Assembly: GCF_014647795.1 (NCBI RefSeq)
Contig: NZ_BMPW01000008.1
Span: 310,001-374,000, forward strand
Direction: 5' to 3'
Source: Actinoplanes campanulatus
GTDB taxonomy: Bacteria; Actinomycetota; Actinomycetes; Mycobacteriales; Micromonosporaceae
DNA: 64,000 bases
The position numbers and the translations under genes were made by a program. Positions 1 to 8,376 of this stretch are shown here, piece after piece; the first letter of the stretch is position 1; the number at the start of each line of letters is the position of its first letter. Below the pieces are notes generated by a model that was not told the origin of the DNA, searched no databases, and worked only from the letters and a program-made list of their open reading frames with translations.

Positions 1-107
1 GATGGGCGGACGTCGACGCTCGTGCGGCCGCGAAGCTCCAGCAGCAACCGTGCCACCGACGGAGCCGCACCCATGTCATCAGTGGGCTCAATCCCGAACG
101 TGTCCAT
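1..107 (-). CDS. 5' fragment of an unrecognised protein, cut by the left edge
   Basis: An open frame of 35 codons reads leftward from an ATG at 105-107 and leaves the window without a stop. A GGAGGG ribosome-binding site lies just upstream (complement of 111-116). The peptide starts MDTFGIEPTDDMGAAPSVAR and has the codon bias of its neighbours. It is divergent from the reductase at 299, and the palindrome at 261-280 lies between the two starts, so a regulator is possible. The visible part is too short to assign a family. Confidence 0.5.
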   Translation of the reverse strand, partial: MDTFGIEPTDDMGAAPSVARLLLELRGRTSVDVRP

Positions 108-260
108 CTGCCCTCCGCTCAACTTCGCCAGGCTACCGCGCGCGGGTTGCGGGGGTGATTCCGGATGTTGATTCGTGTGCCGTAGGACACGAGGGGTGTG
201 ACGGACGACCGTTTCCGGTCAGACGTAACGGAGCCGAAAAACTTCTCCCGCAAGATGGGA

Positions 261-280
261 ACTGAGAAAACATTCTCAGT
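261..280. promoter_or_regulatory. Palindromic operator candidate before the reductase gene
   Basis: Perfect inverted repeat: ACTGAGAA (261-268), spacer AACA, TTCTCAGT (273-280). It ends 18 bp before the start codon at 299. Its size and symmetry fit a dimeric repressor site, and a short hairpin in the leader is the alternative. The rest of the 108-298 divergent spacer shows no gene. Confidence 0.45.
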
Positions 281-298
281 TATTCGGGAGGCTGGTTC

Positions 299-1267
299 AT
301 GTCCACGAGGACTCGGGTCGCGGTCATCGGCGCCGGCGCGGTCGGCACGGTGGTCGCCGCCGCGGCGATCGACGCCGGGCACGACGTCGTCGTCTGCGCC
401 CGGCGTCGCCCGGAGCGGCTGATCGTCGAGCGCGCCGACAGCGTTCGTGAGCTGGACGTCCCGGTGCTGGTCGACCCGAGCGAGGCGACCGAGGTGGACT
501 GGGTGCTGCTGGCCACCAAGGCGCAGGACGCGACAGGCGCGGCCGCCTGGTTCGGGCCACTGGTGGGGCCGCACACGACCGTGGTGGTGCTCCAGAACGG
601 CGTCGACCACGCCGAGCGGATCGAACCGCTGGTGCCGCGCGGCACACGGGTGCTGCCGGCGCTGGTCTACGTGGCGGCGGAGTCACTCGGCCCGGGTCAC
701 GTGCTGCACCGGATGGGCGCCCGGATCACCGTGCCGGGCGCGCCCGGCACGGCCGCGAGCACGGCGCGGGCGACCTTCAGCGAGGGCCCGGCCGTGACGG
801 CCACGGAGCTGTCGCGGACCGATCCGGCGGACCGGTTCACGGCGCTGCTGGACGGGTCGTGGCTGCACGTCGAGCGGGTCGCCGACTTCTCCACGGCGGC
901 GTGGCGCAAGCTGCTGACCAACGTCGGGGCGAACCCTGTGACCTCACTGACCATGAAGCGGATGTCGGTCATCCAGCACGAGCCGGCGGTCCGGGAACTG
1001 ACCCGGGCGCTGCTCGACGAGGCGATCGCGGTGGGCCGAGCGGCCGGGGCCCGGCTCTCCGACGCCGACATCGAGCACACGATGGAGATCTACGACGGGT
1101 TCGCCGAGGACGACGGCACGTCGATGCTGTACGACCGGCTGGCCGGCCGGGCCACCGAGCACGAGCTGATCACCGGCGCGGTGGTGCGGCTCGGCGAGCA
1201 GCACGGGGTGCCGGTGCCGCTGAACCGGGCGATCCTGGCGTTGATGCACGGGGTGAACCACAAGTAG
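299..1267 (+). CDS. 2-dehydropantoate 2-reductase (ApbA/PanE family)
   Basis: A 322-residue NADPH-dependent reductase of the ketopantoate reductase family, which makes pantoate for coenzyme A. The N-terminal Rossmann motif GAGAVG is at residues 11-16, VLLATKAQD follows in the nucleotide-binding domain, and the C-terminal helical domain carries the family catalytic lysine (K204 in AWRKLLTNVGAN). The length is normal. The gene stands alone, and its stop is 1 bp from the end of the convergent gene at 1269. Many actinomycetes have several paralogues of this family acting on other 2-oxo acids, so a role in pantothenate synthesis is not certain. The start is the ATG after GGAGGCTGGTTC. Confidence 0.88.
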   Translation: MSTRTRVAVIGAGAVGTVVAAAAIDAGHDVVVCARRRPERLIVERADSVRELDVPVLVDPSEATEVDWVLLATKAQDATGAAAWFGPLVGPHTTVVVLQNGVDHAERIEPLVPRGTRVLPALVYVAAESLGPGHVLHRMGARITVPGAPGTAASTARATFSEGPAVTATELSRTDPADRFTALLDGSWLHVERVADFSTAAWRKLLTNVGANPVTSLTMKRMSVIQHEPAVRELTRALLDEAIAVGRAAGARLSDADIEHTMEIYDGFAEDDGTSMLYDRLAGRATEHELITGAVVRLGEQHGVPVPLNRAILALMHGVNHK

Positions 1268-1268
1268 G

Positions 1269-2453
1269 TCAGGACAGGCGGACCGACAGGCGGGCCTCGA
1301 TCGGGGCGACGGTGACCTGGGTGACCACCCCGGTACGCGTGTCCCAGGTGATCAGGCCCTCCCGGTCGGTCTTCACCAGCAGGACGTGGTCGCCGACCCA
1401 TGCGAGCGCCGTGCAGCAGCTCTTCATGCGCTCGTAGCCGAGGTCGAGGATCCGCTCCACGGCGCCGGTGCGCGCGTTGACGACCGTCAGCATCTCGCCC
1501 CGGCCGCCCCAGGCGGCGGCCGCCACCCGGCCGGCGCCGTCGGGCACCGCGGGGCCGTACCACCGGCTGATCCGGTAGGCGCTGGGCAGACCGCTCTCGT
1601 CGAGGGGTGACTCCCACGCGGGCCTCGGGTCGCCGAGCACCCAGCCGCGTGCCATCCGCCGGTCCTCGACCACGACCAGTTCGGTGAGTGCACCGGCGCT
1701 GACCTGCCGGGCGCCGGCGCTGCTCCAGGCAGAGATCCCGGCCGGTTCGGGGGTGACCGTGCCGGTCCGCCAGTCGACCCGGACCACGCCGGGGCCGTCC
1801 GCGCCGACCAGGACGGTCTCGTCACCCCACCACATGACCTGCTCGTTCCAGCCGGGCACCGGGATGCGGTGGGCCTCGGCGGTGGTCAGGTCGATGACCA
1901 CCAGGGCCTGCGGCTGCGGGACGGCGACCCGGCGGCCGTCCGGGGAGAGCGCGGTGGAGCGCAGCGCGTACGCCTGATTGCCGCTCTCGTCCCGGGTGGG
2001 TTCCAGGCCGGTCACGTCGATCCGGGTCCACTCGCCGGCGAGGTCGAGCACATACAGCGGGGCGTCTGGCGGGCCCTCCGCATCGGTCTGCTGGACGACC
2101 ACGGCCGCCCGCTCCACCGGATGTTCGGACAGCTTGCGGGCGTCGGCCGGGATGGTCAGCGCCTCCGGGAAGGGTGCGAGGGTTTGCCGAGCGAGATCGG
2201 CCGGCACGGCGTCGACGCCGGGGGCGACCGCGATCGCCGACGGCGTCACGCCGACCGGGGCGGGTTCGCCGTTTCCTCCGGTCCGCAGCGGCACGCTCAC
2301 CGCGACCACGGTGGCGAAGGCGGCGACCCCGGCGATCAGCTGCCGGCGCCGGCGGACCCGGCGGGCGGTGGCCCAGGCGGTCGCCGCGAATGCCGGCGCC
2401 GGCACCTCGGCCGCGGTCTCCTCGAGAAGTTCCGTGAGCCGGTTCGTTCCCAT
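1269..2453 (-). CDS. Membrane-anchored TolB/beta-propeller-like protein, partner of a SigE-type sigma factor
   Basis: 394 residues. A cytoplasmic N-terminus of about 38 residues (LTELLEETAAEVPAPAF) is followed by one membrane segment near residues 39-58 and a large extracytoplasmic domain. That domain has repeated WRTGTVTPEPAG-, TRTGVVTQV- and SPDGRRVA-like blades typical of WD40/TolB-type propellers. The gene begins 2 bp after the sigma factor stop, so the two are co-translated. The arrangement fits a membrane sensor or anti-sigma-like partner, but no zinc-binding anti-sigma motif is present. The function beyond this is inference. Confidence 0.75.
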   Translation of the reverse strand: MGTNRLTELLEETAAEVPAPAFAATAWATARRVRRRRQLIAGVAAFATVVAVSVPLRTGGNGEPAPVGVTPSAIAVAPGVDAVPADLARQTLAPFPEALTIPADARKLSEHPVERAAVVVQQTDAEGPPDAPLYVLDLAGEWTRIDVTGLEPTRDESGNQAYALRSTALSPDGRRVAVPQPQALVVIDLTTAEAHRIPVPGWNEQVMWWGDETVLVGADGPGVVRVDWRTGTVTPEPAGISAWSSAGARQVSAGALTELVVVEDRRMARGWVLGDPRPAWESPLDESGLPSAYRISRWYGPAVPDGAGRVAAAAWGGRGEMLTVVNARTGAVERILDLGYERMKSCCTALAWVGDHVLLVKTDREGLITWDTRTGVVTQVTVAPIEARLSVRLS

Positions 2454-2455
2454 CG

Positions 2456-2956
2456 TCAGCCCCTCCCGGCCATCTCGCCGAGCTCCGGCGCGAGCTCCCG
2501 CAGTTTCCGCAGGCCCGCGCTGGCCTGGCTCTTCACCGTTCCGACCGTGACGCCGAGGATCTCCGCGGTCCGCGCCTCGGTGAGGTCGTCGAAGTACCGC
2601 AGCACCAGCACGGCGCGCTGGCGGGGCGGCAGCCTGCGCAGCGCCGCCGCGAAGACCAGCCGGTTCGGCACGTCCTCGCCGCCGTCGGAGCGCTCCGGCG
2701 GGTCGTCGCTGAGGTCCTCGCGCCGGCGCCGGCGCCACCAGGAGACGGCGTCGCGGTAGATGACCGTGCGCAGGAACGCCTCGGGGTCGCCGTCGCGCAC
2801 GCGGCTCCACCGCAGGGCGAGTTTGACGAGGGCGCCCTGCAACAGATCCTGGGCGAGGTGGTGGTCGCCGCAGACGAGGTACGCCGAGCGCAGCAGCCGG
2901 TGCTGGCGTGCCTCGACGAAGGCGGCGAATTCGCTGTCCACACCTGTCCAACGCAT
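2456..2956 (-). CDS. SigE-family ECF RNA polymerase sigma factor
   Basis: About 166 residues. Region 2 ([34 protein letters not shown]) and region 4 ([20 protein letters not shown], then an HTH ending [15 protein letters not shown]) are typical of the short SigE-type ECF factors of actinomycetes. The chosen ATG (2954-2956) has AGGGG six bases upstream; an in-frame GTG two codons earlier (2962) is the alternative. It is co-transcribed with the membrane propeller protein that follows and is divergent from the mannonate dehydratase. The inducing signal is unknown. Confidence 0.88.
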   Translation of the reverse strand: MRWTGVDSEFAAFVEARQHRLLRSAYLVCGDHHLAQDLLQGALVKLALRWSRVRDGDPEAFLRTVIYRDAVSWWRRRRREDLSDDPPERSDGGEDVPNRLVFAAALRRLPPRQRAVLVLRYFDDLTEARTAEILGVTVGTVKSQASAGLRKLRELAPELGEMAGRG

Positions 2957-3051
2957 GGGCACCCCTGGATGGTTGGGCGGCCGGCGAAACCCGCACTGAC
3001 AGACTTCATCGAGCCGGACCCATCGACATCGTTCGTCAAGGAGGATCCCGA

Positions 3052-4260
3052 GTGAAGATCGCCGAGGCCCGGGTCATCGTGACCTGCCCCGACCGCAACT
3101 TCGTCACCTTGAAGATCGTCACCGACGAGGGGGTGTACGGGGTCGGGGACGCGACACTGAACGGGCGGGAACTGGCCGTCGCCGCCTATCTCACCGAGCA
3201 CGTGGTGCCGCAGTTGACCGGGCGGGATCCGGCGCGGATCGAGGACATCTGGCAGTACCTGTACAAGGGCGCCTACTGGCGGCGCGGTCCGGTGACGATG
3301 ACGGCGATCGCGGCCGTGGACACCGCCCTCTGGGACATCAAGGGCAAGGTCGCGGGCCTGCCGGTCTACCAGCTCCTGGGTGGGCGCTCCCGCGACGGGG
3401 TGACCGTTTACGGACACGCGAACGCCGACTCCATCGAGTCCGTCCTGTCCGAGATCGCGGATTACGTGAAGCTCGGCTACCGGGCCGTGCGGGTGCAGAC
3501 CGGCATCCCCGGGCTGGAGAGCACCTACGGCGTCAGCAAGGACCGGATGTTCTACGAGCCCGCCGACGCCGCCGTCCCCACCGAGAACGTCTGGTCCACC
3601 GCCCACTATCTCGACCACGTCCCGCGGGTGTTCGCCCGGGTCCGCGAGGAGTTCGGGCCGACCCTTCAACTGCTGCACGACGTCCACCACCGGCTCACCC
3701 CGATCGAGGCGGCCCGGCTCGGCAAGAGCCTGGAGCCCTACCACCTCACCTGGATGGAGGACCCGGTCCCGGCCGAACTCCAGGAGGGCTTCCGCCTGAT
3801 CCGGCAGCACACCACCACCCCGATCGCGGTGGGCGAGGTGTTCAGCTCCATCTGGGACTGTCAGCAGCTGATCACCGAGCAGCTCATCGACTACATCCGG
3901 ACGACGGTGGTGCACGCCGGCGGCATCACCCACCTGCGGCGCATCTTCGACCTGGCGAACCTCTACCACGTACGCAGCGGCTCGCACGGCGCGACCGACC
4001 TCTCCCCCGTCTGCATGGCTGCCGCCCTGCACCTCGACCTTTCCATCCCCAACTTCGGCCTCCAGGAGTACATGCGCCACACCGAGACCACCGACGCGGT
4101 CTTCCCGCACGGCTACCGGTTCGAGGGCGGCTACCTGCACCCGGGCGAGGAGCCGGGCCTCGGCATCGACATCGACGAGGATCTGGCCGCGCGGTATCCG
4201 TACCGGGCAGCGTCTCTGCCGGTCAACCGCCTTCAGGACGGCACCATGCACAGCTGGTGA
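3052..4260 (+). CDS. manD: D-mannonate dehydratase, enolase superfamily (ManD/RspA)
   Basis: 402 residues from a GTG preceded by AAGGAGGA (3038-3045). It dehydrates D-mannonate to 2-keto-3-deoxygluconate in hexuronate breakdown. From this start, residue numbers coincide with the characterised ManD enzymes: R147, Y159, metal ligands D210, E236 and E262, and H212 in HDVHH; that agreement supports the start. [19 protein letters not shown] also matches. ManD homologues vary from efficient dehydratases to very poor ones (the RspA type), and no uronate-pathway genes lie nearby, so the physiological substrate is uncertain. The gene meets the next gene stop to stop, with no space. Confidence 0.9.
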   Translation: MKIAEARVIVTCPDRNFVTLKIVTDEGVYGVGDATLNGRELAVAAYLTEHVVPQLTGRDPARIEDIWQYLYKGAYWRRGPVTMTAIAAVDTALWDIKGKVAGLPVYQLLGGRSRDGVTVYGHANADSIESVLSEIADYVKLGYRAVRVQTGIPGLESTYGVSKDRMFYEPADAAVPTENVWSTAHYLDHVPRVFARVREEFGPTLQLLHDVHHRLTPIEAARLGKSLEPYHLTWMEDPVPAELQEGFRLIRQHTTTPIAVGEVFSSIWDCQQLITEQLIDYIRTTVVHAGGITHLRRIFDLANLYHVRSGSHGATDLSPVCMAAALHLDLSIPNFGLQEYMRHTETTDAVFPHGYRFEGGYLHPGEEPGLGIDIDEDLAARYPYRAASLPVNRLQDGTMHSW

Positions 4261-5091
4261 TCAGAACAGGTTCTTGCTGGTCACGGTCCACGGTGAGGAG
4301 AGTCCGGTGAGTACTGTGCGGGCCGTCTGGTCGCCCTTGAGTTGCCACTTCAGCCAGGCGGCGCCGACTCGGCCGTACTCTCCGCCGTTGGTTTGAGAGA
4401 ACGTGCCGTAATGACCGACCGGCAGGTGGGCCATGAAGGCCGGCAGCCCGGCCGGCAGGCGGCCGTAGTCGTCGACCGCGTTCGGGTAGGCGATGTCGTC
4501 CGGCCCGCCGGTGATGTAGGCGACCGGCCCGTGCAGCCGCGACAGCCGGTAGTTCTCCAGGTCGCTGAGCAGGCCGCTGTTCCAGAACACGGTGGTGTCG
4601 ACCCGGGCGTCGGCGCCGGCCTCCAGGGCTTCCAGACCGCCGCACGACTGGCCCATCACCGCGATCCTGCCGGTGTCCAGGCGGCCGCGGTATTTGCTGC
4701 CGACCCGGGAGTTCTCCGCGACGGCCCAGTCGATGGCCTCGATCAGCATGTCCGCGTCGGTGCTTCCGGCGCCGCCGGGACGGCCGTTCGCGATCGCCAG
4801 GAAGCCGTGTGAGGCGAACTCCTTCAGGATGTTCTGGAACCAGGTGCCGTCGGCCCGGCAGGCGCCGTTGCCCCACACCACGATCGGCATCAGGCCGGCG
4901 GGCAGGGTGTTCGGGCGGTAGATGGTGTGGGAGTAGAGGCGGATCGTGGTCTCGTAGTCGGCCGGGTAGGGGCCGGATCCACCCGGCGCGGCCTGGGCCG
5001 CCACCGGTGTGACCAGCAGCGTGGTGACGATGGCGGCCACGGACGCAAGCAATACGAGCACCGCGCCGATCCATCTTGACGGTCTCAACAT
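4261..5091 (-). CDS. Secreted alpha/beta hydrolase
   Basis: 276 residues with a signal peptide (hydrophobic residues 10-32, cleavage near VAAQA-APGG). The nucleophile elbow is GQSCGG and a late HLPVGHYGTF could supply the histidine. VVWGNGACRADGTWF and GFLAIANGRPGG resemble the dienelactone-hydrolase/cutinase-like group with an oxyanion glycine stretch. It probably hydrolyses an ester outside the cell; the substrate cannot be read. The start is the ATG at 5089-5091, which lacks a strong ribosome-binding site; upstream frame continues, so the start is moderately sure. The 82 bp to the next gene hold nothing recognisable. Confidence 0.78.
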   Translation of the reverse strand: MLRPSRWIGAVLVLLASVAAIVTTLLVTPVAAQAAPGGSGPYPADYETTIRLYSHTIYRPNTLPAGLMPIVVWGNGACRADGTWFQNILKEFASHGFLAIANGRPGGAGSTDADMLIEAIDWAVAENSRVGSKYRGRLDTGRIAVMGQSCGGLEALEAGADARVDTTVFWNSGLLSDLENYRLSRLHGPVAYITGGPDDIAYPNAVDDYGRLPAGLPAFMAHLPVGHYGTFSQTNGGEYGRVGAAWLKWQLKGDQTARTVLTGLSSPWTVTSKNLF

Positions 5092-5173
5092 GAATAAAAC
5101 GATGCCCGTCAATATTGACGAGGGGATCGGCGAAATCACCTGCGTCGTCGACAGGATTCCTGTCGACGGATGG

Positions 5174-5755
5174 TCAGAGGCTTCCAGCGGTAGGGGTATC
5201 CGAACCGGCGTTTCGGCGTGCCGCACTCGAATCGTTGAGCCGGGCGATCTGCGGAATCGCCAGGAAGCGGGCCAGTTCCTCCGGGGAGCCGATGGCCGGG
5301 CGCAGGTCGGGCCGGTTCGCGTACTCGTGGACGGCCCGGGCCAGGAACTCGGCGTCGACACCGATCGCCGGCAGAGTGGTGGCGTTTCGGGAGCGGAGGC
5401 CCCGCCTGCGGACCGCTCCCGGATCAGCCAGGAAGAGGGCGATCTGCTGGTCCCCGCGAGGAAGGGACGACCGCGGGGTCTCGAGAGCGGACCACGGCAC
5501 GAGGATCGATCCGAAAAACCGGTGCTCCTCGATGCCGTCGGGGCGCAGCCGCAGGACGGCCCCGCGCAGCGCCCTGGTCCAGACCGCACCCAGCATCGCG
5601 GCCCAGAGCAGGGCGAACCCGGCCGTGAACCAGGCATCGCCCGGGTACGCCAACTGGTCGCGAACCACGCCGCTGAGATTGCGGCCGATCATGAGGGTGA
5701 CGCCCGCGGCGAGGAGGACCACGCCGGGACTGACCGGGACATCGAACGCGGGCAC
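5174..5755 (-). CDS. Membrane protein with a PH-like domain
   Basis: About 193 residues. Two hydrophobic segments lie near the N-terminus (PGVVLLAAGVTLMIG and WFTAGFALLWAAMLGAVW), followed by a soluble region with TRALRGAVLRLRPDGIEEHRFFGSI-type strands typical of small bacterial PH-domain membrane proteins, then an arginine-rich tail. The function is unknown. The start is a GTG at 5753-5755 chosen because it precedes the first membrane segment; upstream frame has no better start, so this is uncertain. It follows the PH-domain gene at 5809 on the same strand by about 53 bp, suggesting a pair. Confidence 0.6.
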   Translation of the reverse strand: MPAFDVPVSPGVVLLAAGVTLMIGRNLSGVVRDQLAYPGDAWFTAGFALLWAAMLGAVWTRALRGAVLRLRPDGIEEHRFFGSILVPWSALETPRSSLPRGDQQIALFLADPGAVRRRGLRSRNATTLPAIGVDAEFLARAVHEYANRPDLRPAIGSPEELARFLAIPQIARLNDSSAARRNAGSDTPTAGSL

Positions 5756-5808
5756 GCCGGGCCGGGATTCGGCGATGGCGGCCTCACCCCGTACCGGTGA
5801 AAAGGAAC

Positions 5809-6183
5809 TTAAAGGACGAAGCCGGCGATCATCTGGCTGAGGGCGCGGATGTCGGAGTCGGCCTTGAATTCGAGGCGGACCTTGCCGAGGCCGCTGAACC
5901 ACATCTCCAGCTCGGAATCGCGGTCGAAGTTGCCCGCCGTCTCGATCGAGAACGCCTGGATCTTGCCGTAGGGCAGCGACGTGTAGTCGACCTTCTTGCC
6001 GGTCATGCCCTGCACGTTGGCGGCGATCAGCCGCTTGTTGGTGAAGACCACGAAGTCGCGGGTCGTCTTGAACGCCGCGATCAGCTGCTCTCCGGGGATG
6101 AGCAGCGGCGCCACCTGCGGGTAGACCGAGGCCGGGTCGCACGGGTTGAGCTTGAAGACCGATGGGCTGGAGAAGTCAATCAC
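5809..6183 (-). CDS. Bacterial PH-domain protein (YvbH-like)
   Basis: 124 residues forming one PH-like fold: LIPGEQLIAAFKTTRDFVVF, then TNKRLIAANVQG, IQAFSIETAGNFDRDSELE and a final helix DIRALSQMIAGFVL. This matches small soluble bacterial PH-domain proteins; the family is structurally defined and has no known enzyme activity. It is probably co-transcribed with the membrane PH-like protein downstream. Confidence 0.82.
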   Translation of the reverse strand: MIDFSSPSVFKLNPCDPASVYPQVAPLLIPGEQLIAAFKTTRDFVVFTNKRLIAANVQGMTGKKVDYTSLPYGKIQAFSIETAGNFDRDSELEMWFSGLGKVRLEFKADSDIRALSQMIAGFVL

Positions 6184-6226
6184 GACCTCACGGTAGCCGC
6201 CCCGTGCAGCACCCGGCCGGAATGTC

Positions 6227-7120
6227 TCAACGCAGGGTCACCTCGGCGGCGTCGGTGAGGCGGGTCAGCTTCTCCGGGTTGCGCACGTAGTAGAGGCCGG
6301 TGATCCGCCCCTGGTCGACCCGCGCGGCCATCACCCCGTCGAACTCGCCGTCGACGTGGACGGCCAGCGCCGGACTGCCGTTGACCGTGGCGAACGCCGT
6401 GGTGTAGCTGATCCGGGCCTTCCGCAGGCCGCCGAGCATGAAGCGGGCCACCTTGTCGGCGCTGATGATCGGGCGGGCCGCCGCCTGCTTGAGGCCACCG
6501 CCGTCGGCGATCAGGACGGTGTCCGGCGCCAGCACGTCGAGCAGTCCCTGGAGGTCGCCCGCGCCGAGCGCCTTCTGGAACGAGTCGAGGGCGGCGCGGA
6601 CCTCACCCTCCGAGACGGTCTGCCGGGGGCGCCGGGCATCGACGTGCTGCCGGGCCCGGTGGGCGATCTGGCGGACCGCGGCCGGGGTCTTGCCGACCGC
6701 CTCCGCGATCTCGTCGTACCCCACGTCGAACACCTCACGCAGCACGAAGACGGCCCGTTCGGTCGGCGCCAGGGTCTCCAGCACCAGCATCATGGCCATC
6801 GACATGCTCTCGGCCAGCTCCACGTCGCCGGACGCGTCGGGGGTGGTGAGCAGCGGCTCCGGCAGCCAGGAGCCGACGTACGACTCGCGGCGCCGCTGCA
6901 TCGTACGGAGCCGGTTGAGGGCCTGCCGGGTGGTGATCCGGACCAGGTAGGCGCGCCGGTCCCGGACCTGGTCGAGGTCGACGTCGACCCAGCGCAGCCA
7001 GGTCTCCTGGAGCACGTCCTCGGCGTCGGCCGCGGAGCCGAGCATCTCGTACGCCACGGTGAAGAGCAGGTTGCGGTAGGTGACGAAGTCGTCGGTGGCG
7101 TCGCGCATATCGATCATCAT
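6227..7120 (-). CDS. sigJ: ECF41-type sigma factor with SnoaL-like extension (SigJ)
   Basis: 297 residues. Sigma regions 2 (YRNLLFTVAYEMLGSAADAED) and 4 (TERAVFVLREVFDVGYDEIAE) are followed by a SnoaL/NTF2-like C-terminal domain from about residue 172. The three ECF41 hallmarks are present: WLPEPL (85-90), DGGG (206-209) and NPEKL (281-285). In this group the C-terminal domain replaces an anti-sigma factor and tunes activity. The start overlaps the oxidoreductase stop (ATGATGA), so they are coupled; this pairing with an oxidoreductase is the usual ECF41 context. The likely target promoter is at 8296-8322. Confidence 0.92.
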   Translation of the reverse strand: MMIDMRDATDDFVTYRNLLFTVAYEMLGSAADAEDVLQETWLRWVDVDLDQVRDRRAYLVRITTRQALNRLRTMQRRRESYVGSWLPEPLLTTPDASGDVELAESMSMAMMLVLETLAPTERAVFVLREVFDVGYDEIAEAVGKTPAAVRQIAHRARQHVDARRPRQTVSEGEVRAALDSFQKALGAGDLQGLLDVLAPDTVLIADGGGLKQAAARPIISADKVARFMLGGLRKARISYTTAFATVNGSPALAVHVDGEFDGVMAARVDQGRITGLYYVRNPEKLTRLTDAAEVTLR

Positions 7121-8256
7121 GCGACACCGGCGGCGGCGGTGACGGCCTGGGCGCGGTTGCGGTCGTGGATCCACAGATCGCGTGCGCCGGGGCGGCGCGC
7201 CTCGTCGGCCAGTTGCTTGACGGTGTGCGCCACCACGAACTCCTTGAGCTTGGCGCCGGGCCGCCCGCCCAGGTACAGCGGGAGGACACGGTCGTCGCGC
7301 CGGGCGAACTGGAAGATCCCGGCGCGCCGGCCGAGGCTGATGCACTGGCCGCCGAATCCGACTTCGGCGTCCGCCGGTGTGGCGCCGGAGATGCGGCTGA
7401 GCACGGTCTCGGCCGCCTGCGGCCCGAGCTGGATCGCGGACTGGCAGCCCATCCGGTACGGCCGTCCGGACGGCGCCGCCGCGTCCCCGGCCGCCACGAT
7501 GGTCGCGTCGTCGACGCTGGTCAGGGTCTCGTCGGTGATCAGCCGGCCGGCGTCGTCGGTGGTGAGGCCGCTGCGGGTGGCGAGGTCGGGGACGCTGAAC
7601 CCGGCCGCCCACACGGTCAGCGGGCTGGGCAGTTCCCGGCCGTCGGCGAGGCGGACGGTGTCCGGGGTGACCGCGGTGACGCTTGCGCCCGGCCCGTCGA
7701 CCACCCGCACCCCGAGCCGGGCCAGCTGCCCGGCGACCGAGCGGCGGCCGTTGGTGTGCAGGTACGGGTTGAGGACGTCCCCGCACACCAGGGTCACCGT
7801 GTGCCCGGCCTCGGCGAGTTCGGCGGCGGTCTCGAGTCCGGTCGGCCCGGCGCCGACGACGGTCACGGCGGAGGCGGCGGCCACGAGCGGCCGCAGCCAG
7901 CGCGCGTCCTCCAGGGTGGCGATCGGGTGGGCGTGCTCGGGCGCCCGCGGGCTGCCGCTGCCGACCGCGTAGACGAGGTAGTCGTAGCCCACGGTCGCGC
8001 CGTCGGTCAGGGTGAGGGTGCGGGCGGGGGCGTCGATCCGGTCGACGGTGGCGGTGCGCAGCCGGACCCGGTCGGCGAGCACGTCCCGGTAGTCGACGAC
8101 CGCCTCGTGGTTGCCGCGGACCAGCTGGTGCAGGCGGAGCCGTTCGACGAAGACCGGGCGCGGGTTGATCAGCGTGACGGTCACGTCGTCACGGCGGGTG
8201 AGACGGTTGGCGGCCATGACTCCGGCGTAGCCGCCGCCGATCACTACAACGTTCAT
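7117..8256 (-). CDS. FAD-dependent NAD(P)H oxidoreductase (NDH-2-like)
   Basis: 379 residues. FAD-binding motif VVIGGGYAG (residues 4-12), second dinucleotide motif VVGAGPTGLETAAELAEAGH, and the late FAD contact AAGDAAA followed by MGCQSAIQLGPQAAE. This is the pyridine-nucleotide disulfide reductase/type II NADH dehydrogenase fold, without a redox-active CxxC. The start ATG (8254-8256) has AGGGAG upstream. The gene is translationally coupled to the ECF41 sigma factor that follows and sits under an ECF41-like promoter, so it is probably the effector of that stress response; the electron acceptor is unknown. Confidence 0.85.
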   Translation of the reverse strand: MNVVVIGGGYAGVMAANRLTRRDDVTVTLINPRPVFVERLRLHQLVRGNHEAVVDYRDVLADRVRLRTATVDRIDAPARTLTLTDGATVGYDYLVYAVGSGSPRAPEHAHPIATLEDARWLRPLVAAASAVTVVGAGPTGLETAAELAEAGHTVTLVCGDVLNPYLHTNGRRSVAGQLARLGVRVVDGPGASVTAVTPDTVRLADGRELPSPLTVWAAGFSVPDLATRSGLTTDDAGRLITDETLTSVDDATIVAAGDAAAPSGRPYRMGCQSAIQLGPQAAETVLSRISGATPADAEVGFGGQCISLGRRAGIFQFARRDDRVLPLYLGGRPGAKLKEFVVAHTVKQLADEARRPGARDLWIHDRNRAQAVTAAAGVA

Positions 8257-8295
8257 CGGAACTCCCTGAGGCTCGTTCGGGCGGTTCGGGCACGA

Positions 8296-8322
8296 GACAC
8301 CGGCCGGCCGGGGAGTGTGACA
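8296..8322 (-). promoter_or_regulatory. ECF41-type promoter
   Basis: On the minus strand TGTCACA (complement of 8316-8322) is followed after 16 bases by TGTC (complement of 8296-8299). ECF41 factors are known to use TGTCACA at -35 and CGTC at -10; only one base differs. It lies 40 bp before the oxidoreductase start, implying autoregulation of the oxidoreductase-sigJ operon. Confidence 0.65.
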
Positions 8323-8332
8323 GTTGTGAGCC

Positions 8333-8362
8333 GCCTCACCCCGGCGTTCACCGGGGTGAGGC
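8333..8362 (-). terminator. Hairpin terminator after the M23 lipoprotein
   Basis: A perfect 12-bp stem (8333-8344 with 8351-8362) closes a 6-base loop. It lies 15 bp past the stop of the gene at 8377 and just before the ECF41 promoter, so it should insulate the two units. No U-tract follows, as is common in actinomycetes. Confidence 0.65.
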
Positions 8363-8376
8363 GTCACGCCTGGAGG

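Noticed and set aside
2-265. An 87-codon plus-strand frame at the left edge
   Set aside because: Its composition (Arg/Pro-rich, no start signal) is that of a shadow of the minus-strand gene fragment.
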